From the NCBI GenBank assembly GCA_001940995.1, contig MSHC01000021.1:28403-92402 (forward strand): a stretch of DNA of 64,000 nucleotides. The letters are read 5' to 3'. Below are positions 1 through 9,421 of this stretch, in pieces (position 1 is the stretch's first letter; the number at the start of each line of letters is the position of its first letter). The DNA comes from Ruminococcus sp. Phil15 (lineage in GTDB: Bacteria; Bacillota; Clostridia; Oscillospirales; Ruminococcaceae). Below the pieces are notes generated by a model. The model worked only from the letters and a program-made list of their open reading frames with translations. It ran no database searches and had not been told where the DNA came from. The position numbers were made by a program, and so were the translations under genes.

Positions 1-57
1 GTCCGATACGCAGGGAGCAAATCTAAGGATTTGCGTATCTGCGAGGACATAGAAATA

Positions 58-80
58 TAATAAACACTTTGTGTTTATTA
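58..80. repeat. perfect inverted repeat TAATAAACAC-TTT-GTGTTTATTA
   Basis: 10-bp arms read directly from the sequence. Confidence 0.7.
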
Positions 81-128
81 TACCACATATCCGCCCGTAA
101 AATCAACATACCTTATGTCCTATCGTAA

Positions 129-169
129 AAAACACACCGCAGAAGCCCTGAACTCCTCCGGTGTGTTTT
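129..169 (-). terminator. rho-independent terminator downstream of the GH127 gene
   Basis: AAAACACACCG...CGGTGTGTTTT stem; T-run on the minus strand. Confidence 0.75.
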
Positions 170-173
170 GCTT

Positions 174-2099
174 TTACTTACGAACAATAGGCGAGTCCTT
201 CTCGTCCATCCATACCCTCATCTGGTTTACGCCTCTGTTGCCCCATGTGTAGTACGGAACTGCGACTGCCTCACACTCTGCCGTATCAGGTGCGGTAAAG
301 CTGTACAGCGAGTCGCCTGCCGTGCGCCTTAACGCCTGTACGGTAAGCTTTGTCGTGCCGCAGAGCAAGGCTTCGTCGTATTCCCCCGCACTAATCTTTC
401 CGCCGCCTACAAGCGATATAGAAAGCACGTCGCCGCCGTTGTCTGCGCCCTCGAAGCAGTATACGAGAGGTCCTCTGCAAACCGCCGTCTTTCCGCTGAG
501 CTGCGGTATTTTTGTGCTTGCATATGCAAAGCGTGGCGAGCCGTCAAGAGTAAGCGCCACGGTGTCGCCGTCTGCAACGTCAATGTAACAGTAGCCGTCC
601 TTTATTTCGGGCGAGATTTCCTTGCCGCAAAGCTTTACGCCGTATGTCCCGCTCCACGCAGGTATTCTTACAGCAAGCCTGCCGCCCTTTTTAATATCGT
701 ATGTAACGTCAAAGCCGTAAGGATAGGCGGTTTTGCAGGTGAAAGACATTCCGTTTCTGAATTTAACGCTGCCGCCTGCAAAGAGGTGACAGAACGCCGT
801 GTCGCCGTTTTCGCCGTAGGCGTACTTACCGAGCGACGAAATAAGCCTTGCAACGTTAGGCGGACAGCAAGCGCAGGCGTACCACTGCGGCCTTTCGGGC
901 AGGTCGTGCCTGTGCGTAGGCGATACGCCTGAAATTCCGGGTACGACCTCAAGCGGATTTACATAGAAAAATCTCTTACCGTCAAGCTGCATACCTGCTA
1001 AAACAGTGTTGTAGAATGCCGTTTCCATAACGTCCGCATATTCGCCCCTGACCTCGTTTTCGAGCATTCTCGATGCGAAGAACATAAGTCCGATTGATGC
1101 GCAGGTTTCGGCGTATGCCGTGTCTGAGGGCAGGTCGTAATCAACGCTGAACGCTTCTCCCAGTACTGTCGAGCCTATTCCGCCCGTTATATACATCTGC
1201 TTTCTTGTAATGCTGTTCCAGAGCCGCCTGCAGGCTTCAAAAAGCTCACGGTCGGAGTTCTGCGACGAAAGGTCAGCCATTGCCGTATACAGATACACAG
1301 CACGCACGGCGTGACCCGTGGCATTCTCAGCCTGTCTGAGCGGAACGCCGCTCTGCTGATAGCTGTTGTCCTCAGCGTTGTTTTCCCATACGGTCCAGTC
1401 ACGGGAGGCACGTTCCCTCCTGAAAAAGTCTGGGTCTGTTCCCCGTGTGTTTATAAAATGCTCCGCAAGCTCTAAGCATTTTTTATCTCCCGTAAGGCGG
1501 TACATTTTCATTAACCCAAGCTCCACCTCCGGGTGTCCGGGACAGCCCTCGTGCGCCTGTTTTATGAAAACATCGTAGATATGGGCGGCATTTTTCAGCA
1601 TCACGTCCAAAAGCTTCCTTTTTCCCGTTGCCTCGTAGTAAGCGCAGGCAGCCTCCATCATATGCCCGGAGCAGTAAAGCTCATGCCCCTCCAACAGGTT
1701 CTTCCACCTTTTGTCCTTGTCTTTGACGGTGAAATATGTATCGAGGTATCCGTCCTCGTCCTGAGCATTTGCGATTATATCTATAAGCCCGTCAACGGTG
1801 ACTTCAAGGTCTTTGTCAGGGAAGCGGTGCAGGGAGTATGCGGCAGCTTCTATCCATTTGGCGGCGTCGCTGTCCTGAAAGACCATTCCGTAAAAGCCGT
1901 CGCCGACGTCCTCTCCTCTGACGGCTTTGGCGGCATTTATGAAATTCTGTATAACATGGCTTTTCTCTGCGCCCTTTGCCTTATCGCACAGAACCGAGTA
2001 CTGATACGGTATTACAGTGTCCTTGATAAGTCTTTGATATCTTCCGATAAAGCCCTCCGACCTGTAAGAGCTAAGGTCTATCCCTGACTGCGTTTTCAT
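174..2099 (-). CDS. glycoside hydrolase family 127-like (beta-L-arabinofuranosidase)
   Basis: 641 aa; DYDLPSDTAYAETCASIG and Cys-rich YACACCPPNVARL motifs typical of GH127/DUF1680. Confidence 0.88.
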   Translation of the reverse strand: MKTQSGIDLSSYRSEGFIGRYQRLIKDTVIPYQYSVLCDKAKGAEKSHVIQNFINAAKAVRGEDVGDGFYGMVFQDSDAAKWIEAAAYSLHRFPDKDLEVTVDGLIDIIANAQDEDGYLDTYFTVKDKDKRWKNLLEGHELYCSGHMMEAACAYYEATGKRKLLDVMLKNAAHIYDVFIKQAHEGCPGHPEVELGLMKMYRLTGDKKCLELAEHFINTRGTDPDFFRRERASRDWTVWENNAEDNSYQQSGVPLRQAENATGHAVRAVYLYTAMADLSSQNSDRELFEACRRLWNSITRKQMYITGGIGSTVLGEAFSVDYDLPSDTAYAETCASIGLMFFASRMLENEVRGEYADVMETAFYNTVLAGMQLDGKRFFYVNPLEVVPGISGVSPTHRHDLPERPQWYACACCPPNVARLISSLGKYAYGENGDTAFCHLFAGGSVKFRNGMSFTCKTAYPYGFDVTYDIKKGGRLAVRIPAWSGTYGVKLCGKEISPEIKDGYCYIDVADGDTVALTLDGSPRFAYASTKIPQLSGKTAVCRGPLVYCFEGADNGGDVLSISLVGGGKISAGEYDEALLCGTTKLTVQALRRTAGDSLYSFTAPDTAECEAVAVPYYTWGNRGVNQMRVWMDEKDSPIVRK

Positions 2100-2124
2100 A
2101 AAGCTTACTTCCTTTCAAAAGTAG

Positions 2125-2153
2125 TTGACAAGTGTTCTTGTATGTATTATAAT
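2125..2153 (+). promoter_or_regulatory. sigma70-type promoter for the AraC regulator
   Basis: TTGACA (2125-2130), 17-bp spacer, TATAAT (2148-2153). Confidence 0.75.
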
Positions 2154-2207
2154 CTTTTTATATTGCGATTTATATAGATTATTTTCACTTGTATATGGAG
2201 GATTGTC

Positions 2208-3074
2208 GTGTACAGCTTGACTTTCAGCAATACGGTAATGCCCGTTGTATCAATGTGCGACCTCTGCGCCGCATCAGAGCCATTCTATCATATAGACAGA
2301 GTGGCGGATTTTTATGTTCTCATATATGTCATAGAAGGCGTTATATATGTGACGGAGGACGATACCGATTATGAAATAAAACAGGGCGAGCTTCTGATAC
2401 TCAGAAAGGGCGTCCATCACTTCGGCAAAAGGGAATGTCCAAAGGGCACAAGATGGTATTACTTCCATTTTGATATGCGGGAGATAACTGATAATGCGGA
2501 ATACTCGGAGTTTTATCCCGACTCAGGAGCTTTGCCTCAGTATTGTCCTTTGGCATATAAAATAAAGCTGCCACAGTACAGTATAAACCTCCGTGGCAGC
2601 AGAATAGAAAAGAAGCTTGCGGATATTATTGAATACTCTATTTCAGATGACAGAACAAAGTGCTGGAGAATGAACAGCCTTTTGTTTGACCTTCTCACGG
2701 AAATAGCGATAGGCGAGGACGTGGAAGCAGGGGAGAAAAGCCTCTCTGCCCGTGTGAAAGAAAGCCTTGCAAAGCGTGTCAGAGAGCAGTTTTTCGCAGT
2801 TTCCTTAGAGCAGGAATTTTTCCTTAGCTATAAATATATGTCGGCAGTTTTTAAGCGTGACACGGGAACGACAATGCAGAGATATCATAACTCTCTGCGT
2901 ATGAACGAAGCCGCAAGACTTCTGCGTTCGACCATATCTCCGATAGGCGAGATCGCCCGGAGCTTGGGCTTTTCGGATATGCTATATTTCAGCAGGTGCT
3001 TCCATAGCTTTTTCGGAGTAAGCCCCACCGAATACCGCAGAAGCCTGCCCGTATTTCAAAAGACTGCGCATTGA
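2208..3074 (+). CDS. AraC family transcriptional regulator
   Basis: N-terminal cupin-like part; C-terminal HTH ...IGEIARSLGFSDMLYFSRCFHSFFGVSPTEYRR. Confidence 0.9.
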   Translation: MYSLTFSNTVMPVVSMCDLCAASEPFYHIDRVADFYVLIYVIEGVIYVTEDDTDYEIKQGELLILRKGVHHFGKRECPKGTRWYYFHFDMREITDNAEYSEFYPDSGALPQYCPLAYKIKLPQYSINLRGSRIEKKLADIIEYSISDDRTKCWRMNSLLFDLLTEIAIGEDVEAGEKSLSARVKESLAKRVREQFFAVSLEQEFFLSYKYMSAVFKRDTGTTMQRYHNSLRMNEAARLLRSTISPIGEIARSLGFSDMLYFSRCFHSFFGVSPTEYRRSLPVFQKTAH

Positions 3075-3110
3075 CGCTACGTCGTGCTGACGCTACGTCG
3101 TGCTGACGCT
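3072..3110. repeat. 16-bp tandem repeat TGACGCTACGTCGTGC (2.4 copies)
   Basis: Copies at 3072-3087 and 3088-3103, partial at 3104-3110; the first copy carries the AraC stop codon. Confidence 0.85.
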
Positions 3111-3144
3111 GTGGCTTGCCAAAGTTTTGCGGTGAAGCATTGTC

Positions 3145-3771
3145 TTATATTATCTCAAAAACCTCGGACAGCTCTTTCATAGCCTTTTCTCTGGGGGAGT
3201 AGGCAGGCTTTCCTACAGGAATAACGCTCATAAGCCTATGCCCATTAGGAACATTGAAAAGCTTCTCTACCTCGTCCCTCGCAATTATGGGGTCGTTCAT
3301 CCAGCAAGCGCCGAGTCCCATCTCCTCTGCCGTCAGCAGAAGGTTTTCGACCGCCGCACCGATTGACAGAATGTCAGGATTTCCAAGGCGGCTCAGCATC
3401 TCGTTCTTGTCATATCCAAGCGATGCGTAGTATTCCGTGACCCTGCTGTCGTAGTACGGCATCTCGGTCATAAACACTAAAATTACAAGAGGAGCTTTTT
3501 TGAAAAAGGTCATGTGCCTTATCCTGTTTGACAGAAACTGCTCGTCATTTATCCTGCCGTAAAACTTCCTTGCGCCTGCTTCGACAGCCTGCGAAAGAGC
3601 CTCGATTTTTTCGGGCGACTTTACGGCAATAAATCTCCAGCACTGACTGTTGCAGCCGCTCGGTGCGGAAGTAGCCGAAAGGATGAGCTTTTCTATATCC
3701 TCGTCGGGAATAGGGTCGGGCAGGTATTTTCTCCTGCTCCTGCGGTTTTTTATTGCGTCAAAAAGCTCCAT
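3145..3771 (-). CDS. nitroreductase family protein
   Basis: NRRSRRKYLPDPIPDEDIEKLILSATSAPSGCNSQCWRF; IGAAVENLLLTAEEMGLGACWM. Confidence 0.9.
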   Translation of the reverse strand: MELFDAIKNRRSRRKYLPDPIPDEDIEKLILSATSAPSGCNSQCWRFIAVKSPEKIEALSQAVEAGARKFYGRINDEQFLSNRIRHMTFFKKAPLVILVFMTEMPYYDSRVTEYYASLGYDKNEMLSRLGNPDILSIGAAVENLLLTAEEMGLGACWMNDPIIARDEVEKLFNVPNGHRLMSVIPVGKPAYSPREKAMKELSEVFEII

Positions 3772-3807
3772 AGCATATAATCCTCCGTAGTATTATAAAT
3801 AAAAAAA

Positions 3808-3850
3808 GCGGGCTTGCTCGCAGACGTGGGAGTCCAATTCTCCCGGTCCA
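3808..3850 (+). other. possible tRNA 3'-half remnant
   Basis: T-arm-like GGGAG-TCCAATT-CTCCC followed by GGTCCA; no matching 5' half nearby. Confidence 0.3.
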
Positions 3851-4058
3851 TAAACGAAACAGTGGCTCGCTGTTATGACAGTATATCATATTTTATTCAG
3901 CCTGTCAAGCGCCGTATAATGTAAAAAGCCGACAACGCTTCATTCCGAAAGGATACAATTGCCCGGGGAGAACACATTTGTCAGCTTAAATAATAAAATA
4001 TCACACTAAACGCAAAATGTCAAGTGCATAACGGGAGTAAGCTTAAAAAATGTATTTT

Positions 4059-4095
4059 GGAAATGCAACCTTTTGTCAGCTTGTATAGTGTTATA
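4059..4095 (+). promoter_or_regulatory. ECF-type promoter (autoregulatory candidate)
   Basis: GGAAATGCAACC-N20-TTATA; 30/37 identical to 5333-5369 with the same spacing. Confidence 0.7.
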
Positions 4096-4146
4096 AGCGA
4101 GATAAAATATCGGAAGGTTTGGCGAACGAAGGAAGGGAATTTCAGC

Positions 4147-4644
4147 TTGTCAGAAAAATTTGTGCAGGAGTTAACTGCGGGAGAGCTTATCGGTAAGTAT
4201 TCTCGGATGATTTACCGCCTCGCATACTCAAGACTGCAAAACGTAAGCGATGCGGAGGATATAACGCAGGACGTGCTTTTAAAGCTGGTAAGGTCGGACA
4301 AGACCTTTAAGGACGAGGAGCATAGAAAGGCGTGGCTCTTAAAGGTTGCAGTAAATACGATCAAAACCTTTGCTACCTCAGCGTACAGAAGGCACAGCGC
4401 CCCGTTTGAGGAAGCGGAAAATGTTACATATACGGACAATGAGCCAAGCGGCGTAGAGGACGCAGTAAAGCGTCTCCCCGAAAAATACCGCATAGTCATA
4501 CATCTGTTTTACTATGAGGATATCCCGATAAACAAAATAGCAAAAATTATCGGAAAATCCGAGGGCACGGTAAAATCTCAGCTTTCAAGGGGCAGGGATA
4601 AGCTCAAAGAAATTTTAATGGAGGGTGGATATTATGTCGGATAG
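4147..4644 (+). CDS. ECF sigma-70 family RNA polymerase sigma factor
   Basis: Region 2 DAEDITQDVLLKLVR; region 4 LPEKYRIVIHLFYYEDIPINKIAKIIGKSEGTVKSQLSRGRDKLK; TTG start with AGGAAGGG upstream; the ORF call at 4024 begins upstream of the promoter motif. Confidence 0.88.
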   Translation: MSEKFVQELTAGELIGKYSRMIYRLAYSRLQNVSDAEDITQDVLLKLVRSDKTFKDEEHRKAWLLKVAVNTIKTFATSAYRRHSAPFEEAENVTYTDNEPSGVEDAVKRLPEKYRIVIHLFYYEDIPINKIAKIIGKSEGTVKSQLSRGRDKLKEILMEGGYYVG

Positions 4645-5320
4645 AACTTCAAGCGAATATAAAAACGCATTTGATAAAATAGAACCGAGAGCCGAATTTC
4701 TGCAAAGCTTGGAAGAAACTCTCGACAAGGAAATCGCAGACAGGAAACGCTCGAAAATAAAGTCGGCAAGAAATTTAGGTATTATGACAGCCGCCGCCGC
4801 AAGCATCGTGCTTGTTCTGGGAGCCGCAATTATAATTCCTACGCTTGCAGGGATAGATTTTAAACCCGAAAATCCCGGCAGCATATCGGAAAGCAGTATT
4901 GACGACAACAGCAAAAATGATAATGACAATAATAACCATGCGTCGGACGATTTCAATAACTACTATGCAAATTCTTCGGCAGTCACAAAACCGCTGGAGA
5001 TAGAGGACTGGAATACCGAAAACCTCAGTCCGGCAGAGTGTGCGGCGCTTCTTGCGGATATGCTTTCGGGCGACGGTCTTTCTTACTGTAAAAAAAGCGA
5101 CACAAACGTGTTCACATCTGCCGAGCAAATCTCAGATGCCGAGATTGAGAATATCGCAGGGCTTCTCAGAAATGCAGAGGAAACGGACGAAACAGGCGAT
5201 AACTCCGCAAAGAGCTTCTATATGGCTGTTTTTAACAACGATATCGTAGTAAAGTTTACCGTTTCAGAGAGCGGAGTAATTAGTATTCCGGCTAAAAACA
5301 TAACGCTGAAAACAAATTGA
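4634..5320 (+). CDS. putative anti-sigma factor (single-TM protein)
   Basis: Overlaps the sigma gene; ~50 aa N-terminal cytoplasmic part, one TM (LGIMTAAAASIVLVLGAAIIIPTL), extracytoplasmic domain. Confidence 0.65.
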   Translation: MSDRTSSEYKNAFDKIEPRAEFLQSLEETLDKEIADRKRSKIKSARNLGIMTAAAASIVLVLGAAIIIPTLAGIDFKPENPGSISESSIDDNSKNDNDNNNHASDDFNNYYANSSAVTKPLEIEDWNTENLSPAECAALLADMLSGDGLSYCKKSDTNVFTSAEQISDAEIENIAGLLRNAEETDETGDNSAKSFYMAVFNNDIVVKFTVSESGVISIPAKNITLKTN

Positions 5321-5332
5321 ATATTTTTTTCG

Positions 5333-5369
5333 GGAAATGCAACCTTTGGCAAAGCTGTAAAGTGTTATA
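5333..5369 (+). promoter_or_regulatory. ECF-type promoter upstream of transglutaminase lipoprotein
   Basis: GGAAATGCAACC-N20-TTATA, copy of 4059-4095. Confidence 0.7.
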
Positions 5370-5424
5370 TGTGTAATAGCAAAACAAAATAGCATTACAC
5401 ATATATTTTTGGAGGAAAAGGAAA

Positions 5425-7875
5425 ATGAAAGATTACAGACGAATATCTGCATTAGCCCTCGCAGTATCAATACTTCTCACAGGCTGTTCGAGCGTTGAGG
5501 ACAGCAGCATAGGCTCGTCATCAGACGCAGGCTCAAGCAGTATCTCAGACAGCAGCAAGCCTGAAATAGGCGGACAGATTTCAGCGCTCGGCGCAACGGT
5601 AACGGTCGAGGACATCAAGAAGGCATACGGTGTAGACGATGCGACAGAGGTTATGCCGCTTTACAACGTGTCCCAGACAGAGAGCTTCACGTTCAATTTC
5701 AACTTCAGCTACTACGAAGCAAGCGATATAGACCTTTACGATTTCGTGAGCATACATACCGATTCAAAGTGCCTCGATGCAAGTTCAATTTACTACAATG
5801 CCGATATAATAGACAACGGCAACGGAACATCGACCCTCACGGTTGCTCCTATGGGTCCGGTTCTCGCAACGGATTCGCAGGATAAGGATTATGTCTATGA
5901 AAATGTTGACAGCTGGGGAAATGCGCCTATCTATTACATTGCACTCCACTACGACACAGAAAGTACAGAACCTGCGAAGCTCGATACTCCTATAATAATT
6001 CCTTTCACAGTTAAACACGAGGTCGATGCGCCTAACGTCAAGGCGGAAGTTGACTCCAAGGGAGTTTTCTCTCTCCGCTGGGAGCCTGTCGAGGGTGCTG
6101 AAAAGTACATCATCTATAAGCTTACGGATGACAGCCTTTATACAGGAAAGGATAACCACGCAATCTACGGTGCGGAAAACGGCTACGGCTCAGGCAATAT
6201 CCTTATTTCGCTTATCAGAGACGGCGAAACGACCGAGTGTATGTTCAGCGGTTTTGCAGGCAAAAACTCGCTGGCAGAGACTTATGACGAGGATACCGGC
6301 AGCTATTGTAACAGCGGACAGAATTTCTGCGTAAACGGAGAATACTATGTCAGCGCAGTTATAAACGGTAAAGAAAGCGGCCTTAGCAACGCAATTCCGA
6401 CAAGCGACCTCGTTTTACCGTATATGATGACCGACGAAACGGATATCCTTTTCGGCAGATATGAAACGGTAGAGGAATTTCCTGCAACGGTAGACGTTAT
6501 CAATATCGACGGAAGCGTTACAACAAGAAACGTAATATACGATGGACCTGTTACGGTTAACCTTTACGGATATGACGTAATCAGATACAACTACACAATC
6601 GAAGGCACTGCCCTCGCAGGCTATGTAACGCCTAACGACCTTAACACAGGCGCAAAGCTCCCCGATGCTGGAACTACCACAGAGAGCGGTAACACAAAGC
6701 CTGAGGATAATATTGATATGATTCCCGATAACGATATAGACACGATTATCCCTGTTGACCCGGAAAACGGCACAGGCGGAACATCTGAGAACGGACTCGT
6801 TCAGGAGCAGATTGAAAATACGCAGGAGCATATCGGTCAGGCGAACAGCGATACGGTCGCAAATGCTCCGGAGGGCGTTTATGTAAACGCAGACAGCGCA
6901 GAGGAAGAATGGCTCGCACTCAACCTTATTGAGGGCAATACAGAAATCTCGCTTGAGGCATTTCCCAAGCTTCAGGACCCCAACTATCTCGTTGACGTAA
7001 TGAACAAGGTATACTACCAGAACCCCTACGTTATCGGCGTGAGCCGTTATTCATACGACTACGAAACCTTTGTATTCAAGGTTCAGTACGCCTATACAGC
7101 GGAAGAAATCAAGACAATGCAGGCTGAGATGACAGAAAAGGCTGACAAAGTAATTTCTGAAATTATCACAGAAGGTATGACAGAGGAGGAGAAAATCAAG
7201 GCGATTTATCTCTACCTCGAAGAAAACTGCGTATATGACAACGACGCTCTGAAAGCGGCAGAAGAAGCAGGCTTTGTAAAGACCTACGATAAGCAGTATG
7301 AGTCGGCATTCAACACCTATGGCATACTAGTAGAGGGCGAGGGCGTGTGTATGTCTTATGCATATACCTTCAGAATGCTTTGCGATATGACGGGCGTTGA
7401 GTCGGTCGTTATTACAGGCTACCTCGACGGCAACCTCCCGCACGCATGGAATATGGTAAATCTTGACGGCGAATGGTACGAGATCGACTGCACCAATAAC
7501 GGCAAAACAACCGGCATACCGTTTTATCTCTATCAAGCGGACAGCGAAACAGCAAAGAACACCGGCTATACTAAGGACAATATCTTTGAACTTGATTCTG
7601 TCGTCGGAGAATTTACAGGCGACGATTCCTCTCGTGAATATTATGAAAATCATAACCTCACGGCAGAGAACAAGGAAGAATTAAAGAAGCTGATCACAGA
7701 CAACGTAACCGGTACGACAGGCGTTTTTGCAATCCGCTGGAACGGCGCACCGCTCGACAAGAGCGAGGTAGCGTCGGTGATAAACGTTGCGTTCAACGAG
7801 CTTGGTATTGAAGGCAAGCTTCCTGAAACGAGATTTTTAGTGACAAACAGCTTTGTAGTAATAGCAATTAAGTAA
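5425..7875 (+). CDS. lipoprotein with FN3-like region and transglutaminase-like domain
   Basis: Lipobox LLTGCSS; FN3-like VDSKGVFSLRWEPVEGAEKYIIYKL; GVCMSYAYTFRMLCDMTGVESVVITGY...HAWNMVNLDGEWYEIDCT (Cys-His-Asp). Confidence 0.85.
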   Translation: MKDYRRISALALAVSILLTGCSSVEDSSIGSSSDAGSSSISDSSKPEIGGQISALGATVTVEDIKKAYGVDDATEVMPLYNVSQTESFTFNFNFSYYEASDIDLYDFVSIHTDSKCLDASSIYYNADIIDNGNGTSTLTVAPMGPVLATDSQDKDYVYENVDSWGNAPIYYIALHYDTESTEPAKLDTPIIIPFTVKHEVDAPNVKAEVDSKGVFSLRWEPVEGAEKYIIYKLTDDSLYTGKDNHAIYGAENGYGSGNILISLIRDGETTECMFSGFAGKNSLAETYDEDTGSYCNSGQNFCVNGEYYVSAVINGKESGLSNAIPTSDLVLPYMMTDETDILFGRYETVEEFPATVDVINIDGSVTTRNVIYDGPVTVNLYGYDVIRYNYTIEGTALAGYVTPNDLNTGAKLPDAGTTTESGNTKPEDNIDMIPDNDIDTIIPVDPENGTGGTSENGLVQEQIENTQEHIGQANSDTVANAPEGVYVNADSAEEEWLALNLIEGNTEISLEAFPKLQDPNYLVDVMNKVYYQNPYVIGVSRYSYDYETFVFKVQYAYTAEEIKTMQAEMTEKADKVISEIITEGMTEEEKIKAIYLYLEENCVYDNDALKAAEEAGFVKTYDKQYESAFNTYGILVEGEGVCMSYAYTFRMLCDMTGVESVVITGYLDGNLPHAWNMVNLDGEWYEIDCTNNGKTTGIPFYLYQADSETAKNTGYTKDNIFELDSVVGEFTGDDSSREYYENHNLTAENKEELKKLITDNVTGTTGVFAIRWNGAPLDKSEVASVINVAFNELGIEGKLPETRFLVTNSFVVIAIK

Positions 7876-7936
7876 ATTTCCCCTTGACAAAACGAAAAAT
7901 CCGTGTTAGCTTATACTCGAAAAGAAAAATATCGGG

Positions 7937-7977
7937 CTATCCCGCTGAACTCAGTGTTCGGTGGGATAGCTTTTTTG
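7937..7977 (+). terminator. rho-independent terminator
   Basis: GCTATCCC...GGGATAGC followed by TTTTTT. Confidence 0.8.
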
Positions 7978-8048
7978 CAGGGCGATTTTTTCTTTTTATA
8001 CAGTTTAATGTATTTATGCAGGGAATTTTATTTTTGGAGGAAAGCTAT

Positions 8049-8690
8049 TTGATTATTACGGTAGACAATAACTATTATGCAGTGCCAAAGAGCAAGCTTC
8101 TCGGAAACTGCGGAGAAACAATGAGCCGAAGCGTCGAGGTCGTCTGCCCTGAGGTAGAGGGCGCTACAACCTATAAGCTCAGATTTTTACTGCCGGACAA
8201 GCAGACCTGCTACGATGCGGACGTGTCAGACGGAAGTATGACAGTAGGCGGAAGCCTTTTAGCGCAGACGGGCGAGGTGGAGTGCCAGTGGCTCGCTATG
8301 GGTTTTGACGGAAGCGGCAACGCATCTGTTATAGCGAAAAGCAACACTATGACGCTCGTTGTCGGGGAAAGCATCGGCTCTGAAACATCTTCGCCTGTTC
8401 CGACCTATGAGCAGGCGGCAGAGCTTTTTGACAGCGCACTCGCAGTACAGCAGGAGATAATGGAGATAAAGCCTGAGCTTGACGAAATTCACGACGCATT
8501 CGGCGGCTTCTCCTTTGTAAAATGCACTGAGTCGCAGTATAACGCCCTCTCGTCAAAGGACAGCAACACCCTCTATTATGTTCTTTTTGATAACGGCGTC
8601 ATAGGTCACTATATGGGCGATGTCGATATATATGAGGGCATAGGCGATTTGGAAGCCGCATTTGACAGAATAAACGGGGAGGCAGTCTGA
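8049..8690 (+). CDS. phage tail/baseplate-fibre-like protein
   Basis: N-terminal BppU-like beta region; coiled segment; position upstream of holin/endolysin; TTG start with GGAGGAAA upstream. Confidence 0.5.
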   Translation: MIITVDNNYYAVPKSKLLGNCGETMSRSVEVVCPEVEGATTYKLRFLLPDKQTCYDADVSDGSMTVGGSLLAQTGEVECQWLAMGFDGSGNASVIAKSNTMTLVVGESIGSETSSPVPTYEQAAELFDSALAVQQEIMEIKPELDEIHDAFGGFSFVKCTESQYNALSSKDSNTLYYVLFDNGVIGHYMGDVDIYEGIGDLEAAFDRINGEAV

Positions 8691-8908
8691 TGAGCGTTCT
8701 TGAAAAGTATAATTATCTTCTTGAAACAAAGCAGTTAATCCGTGAAAAGCTTGACCCGGACGGCACAAGGATCACGGACGCCACGCCGTTTCGTCAATAT
8801 GCGGAGTATATCGGCGGCAAGGGATATATTGAAGTTTCAAGCGTTGAAGAACTCGAAGCGACGCAAGCTCCCGACGGAACTCTTGCTCTTGTGACAGGAG
8901 GCGTATAA
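8690..8908 (+). CDS. small phage-like protein
   Basis: ATGA overlap with the previous gene; LIREKLDPDGTRITDATPFRQYAEYI resembles short phage tail-associated proteins. Confidence 0.45.
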   Translation: MSVLEKYNYLLETKQLIREKLDPDGTRITDATPFRQYAEYIGGKGYIEVSSVEELEATQAPDGTLALVTGGV

Positions 8909-9409
8909 ATGGCATACATAAGCGGAGTTTATACTTTTAAAGACACACTGACAGAGTATGACGGAGTGGGAGAGTGGAACTGGAACAACAGATATCACTA
9001 TCTGATTCCCGTCACGCATAGTTTTCCAAACCTCACGACAGGGGCGGGTTCACCCTCAGACCCAAACTGGCAGCTTATGATAGCTAAGCAAGGCACGCTT
9101 GAATTTTCTATCAACACGGCGAGAATGACAAATGCTATGAACGGCTCTTATACTTATGTGTACCGCTGGATCGGTTCGCCGTTAGGTTGGAACAGCAACC
9201 GAAACGCTAATCCGAAAGACGCCGCCTACAAGGTCATCGACTTCGGAGATACTCCGCAGGAGATAGACGACAGCGTGTATAACTGGCTGATGAAGAACGT
9301 AGTCGTGCAGGATATTACGCCCGTTTATCTTAAAGCTAACGGCGAATGGGTAAAACAGAACGGCTTTATCCGTGAAAGCGGAAGCTGGAAACAGGTAAGC
9401 TTTGCGTAG
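8909..9409 (+). CDS. phage tail-fibre-like protein
   Basis: C-terminus VYLKANGEWVKQNGFIRESGSWKQVSFA resembles phage tail C-termini. Confidence 0.45.
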   Translation: MAYISGVYTFKDTLTEYDGVGEWNWNNRYHYLIPVTHSFPNLTTGAGSPSDPNWQLMIAKQGTLEFSINTARMTNAMNGSYTYVYRWIGSPLGWNSNRNANPKDAAYKVIDFGDTPQEIDDSVYNWLMKNVVVQDITPVYLKANGEWVKQNGFIRESGSWKQVSFA

Positions 9410-9421
9410 GACGGTGATGAT

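Noticed and set aside
4024-4146. Upstream extension of the sigma factor ORF
   Set aside because: It runs through the ECF promoter motif; the translated region lacks family similarity.
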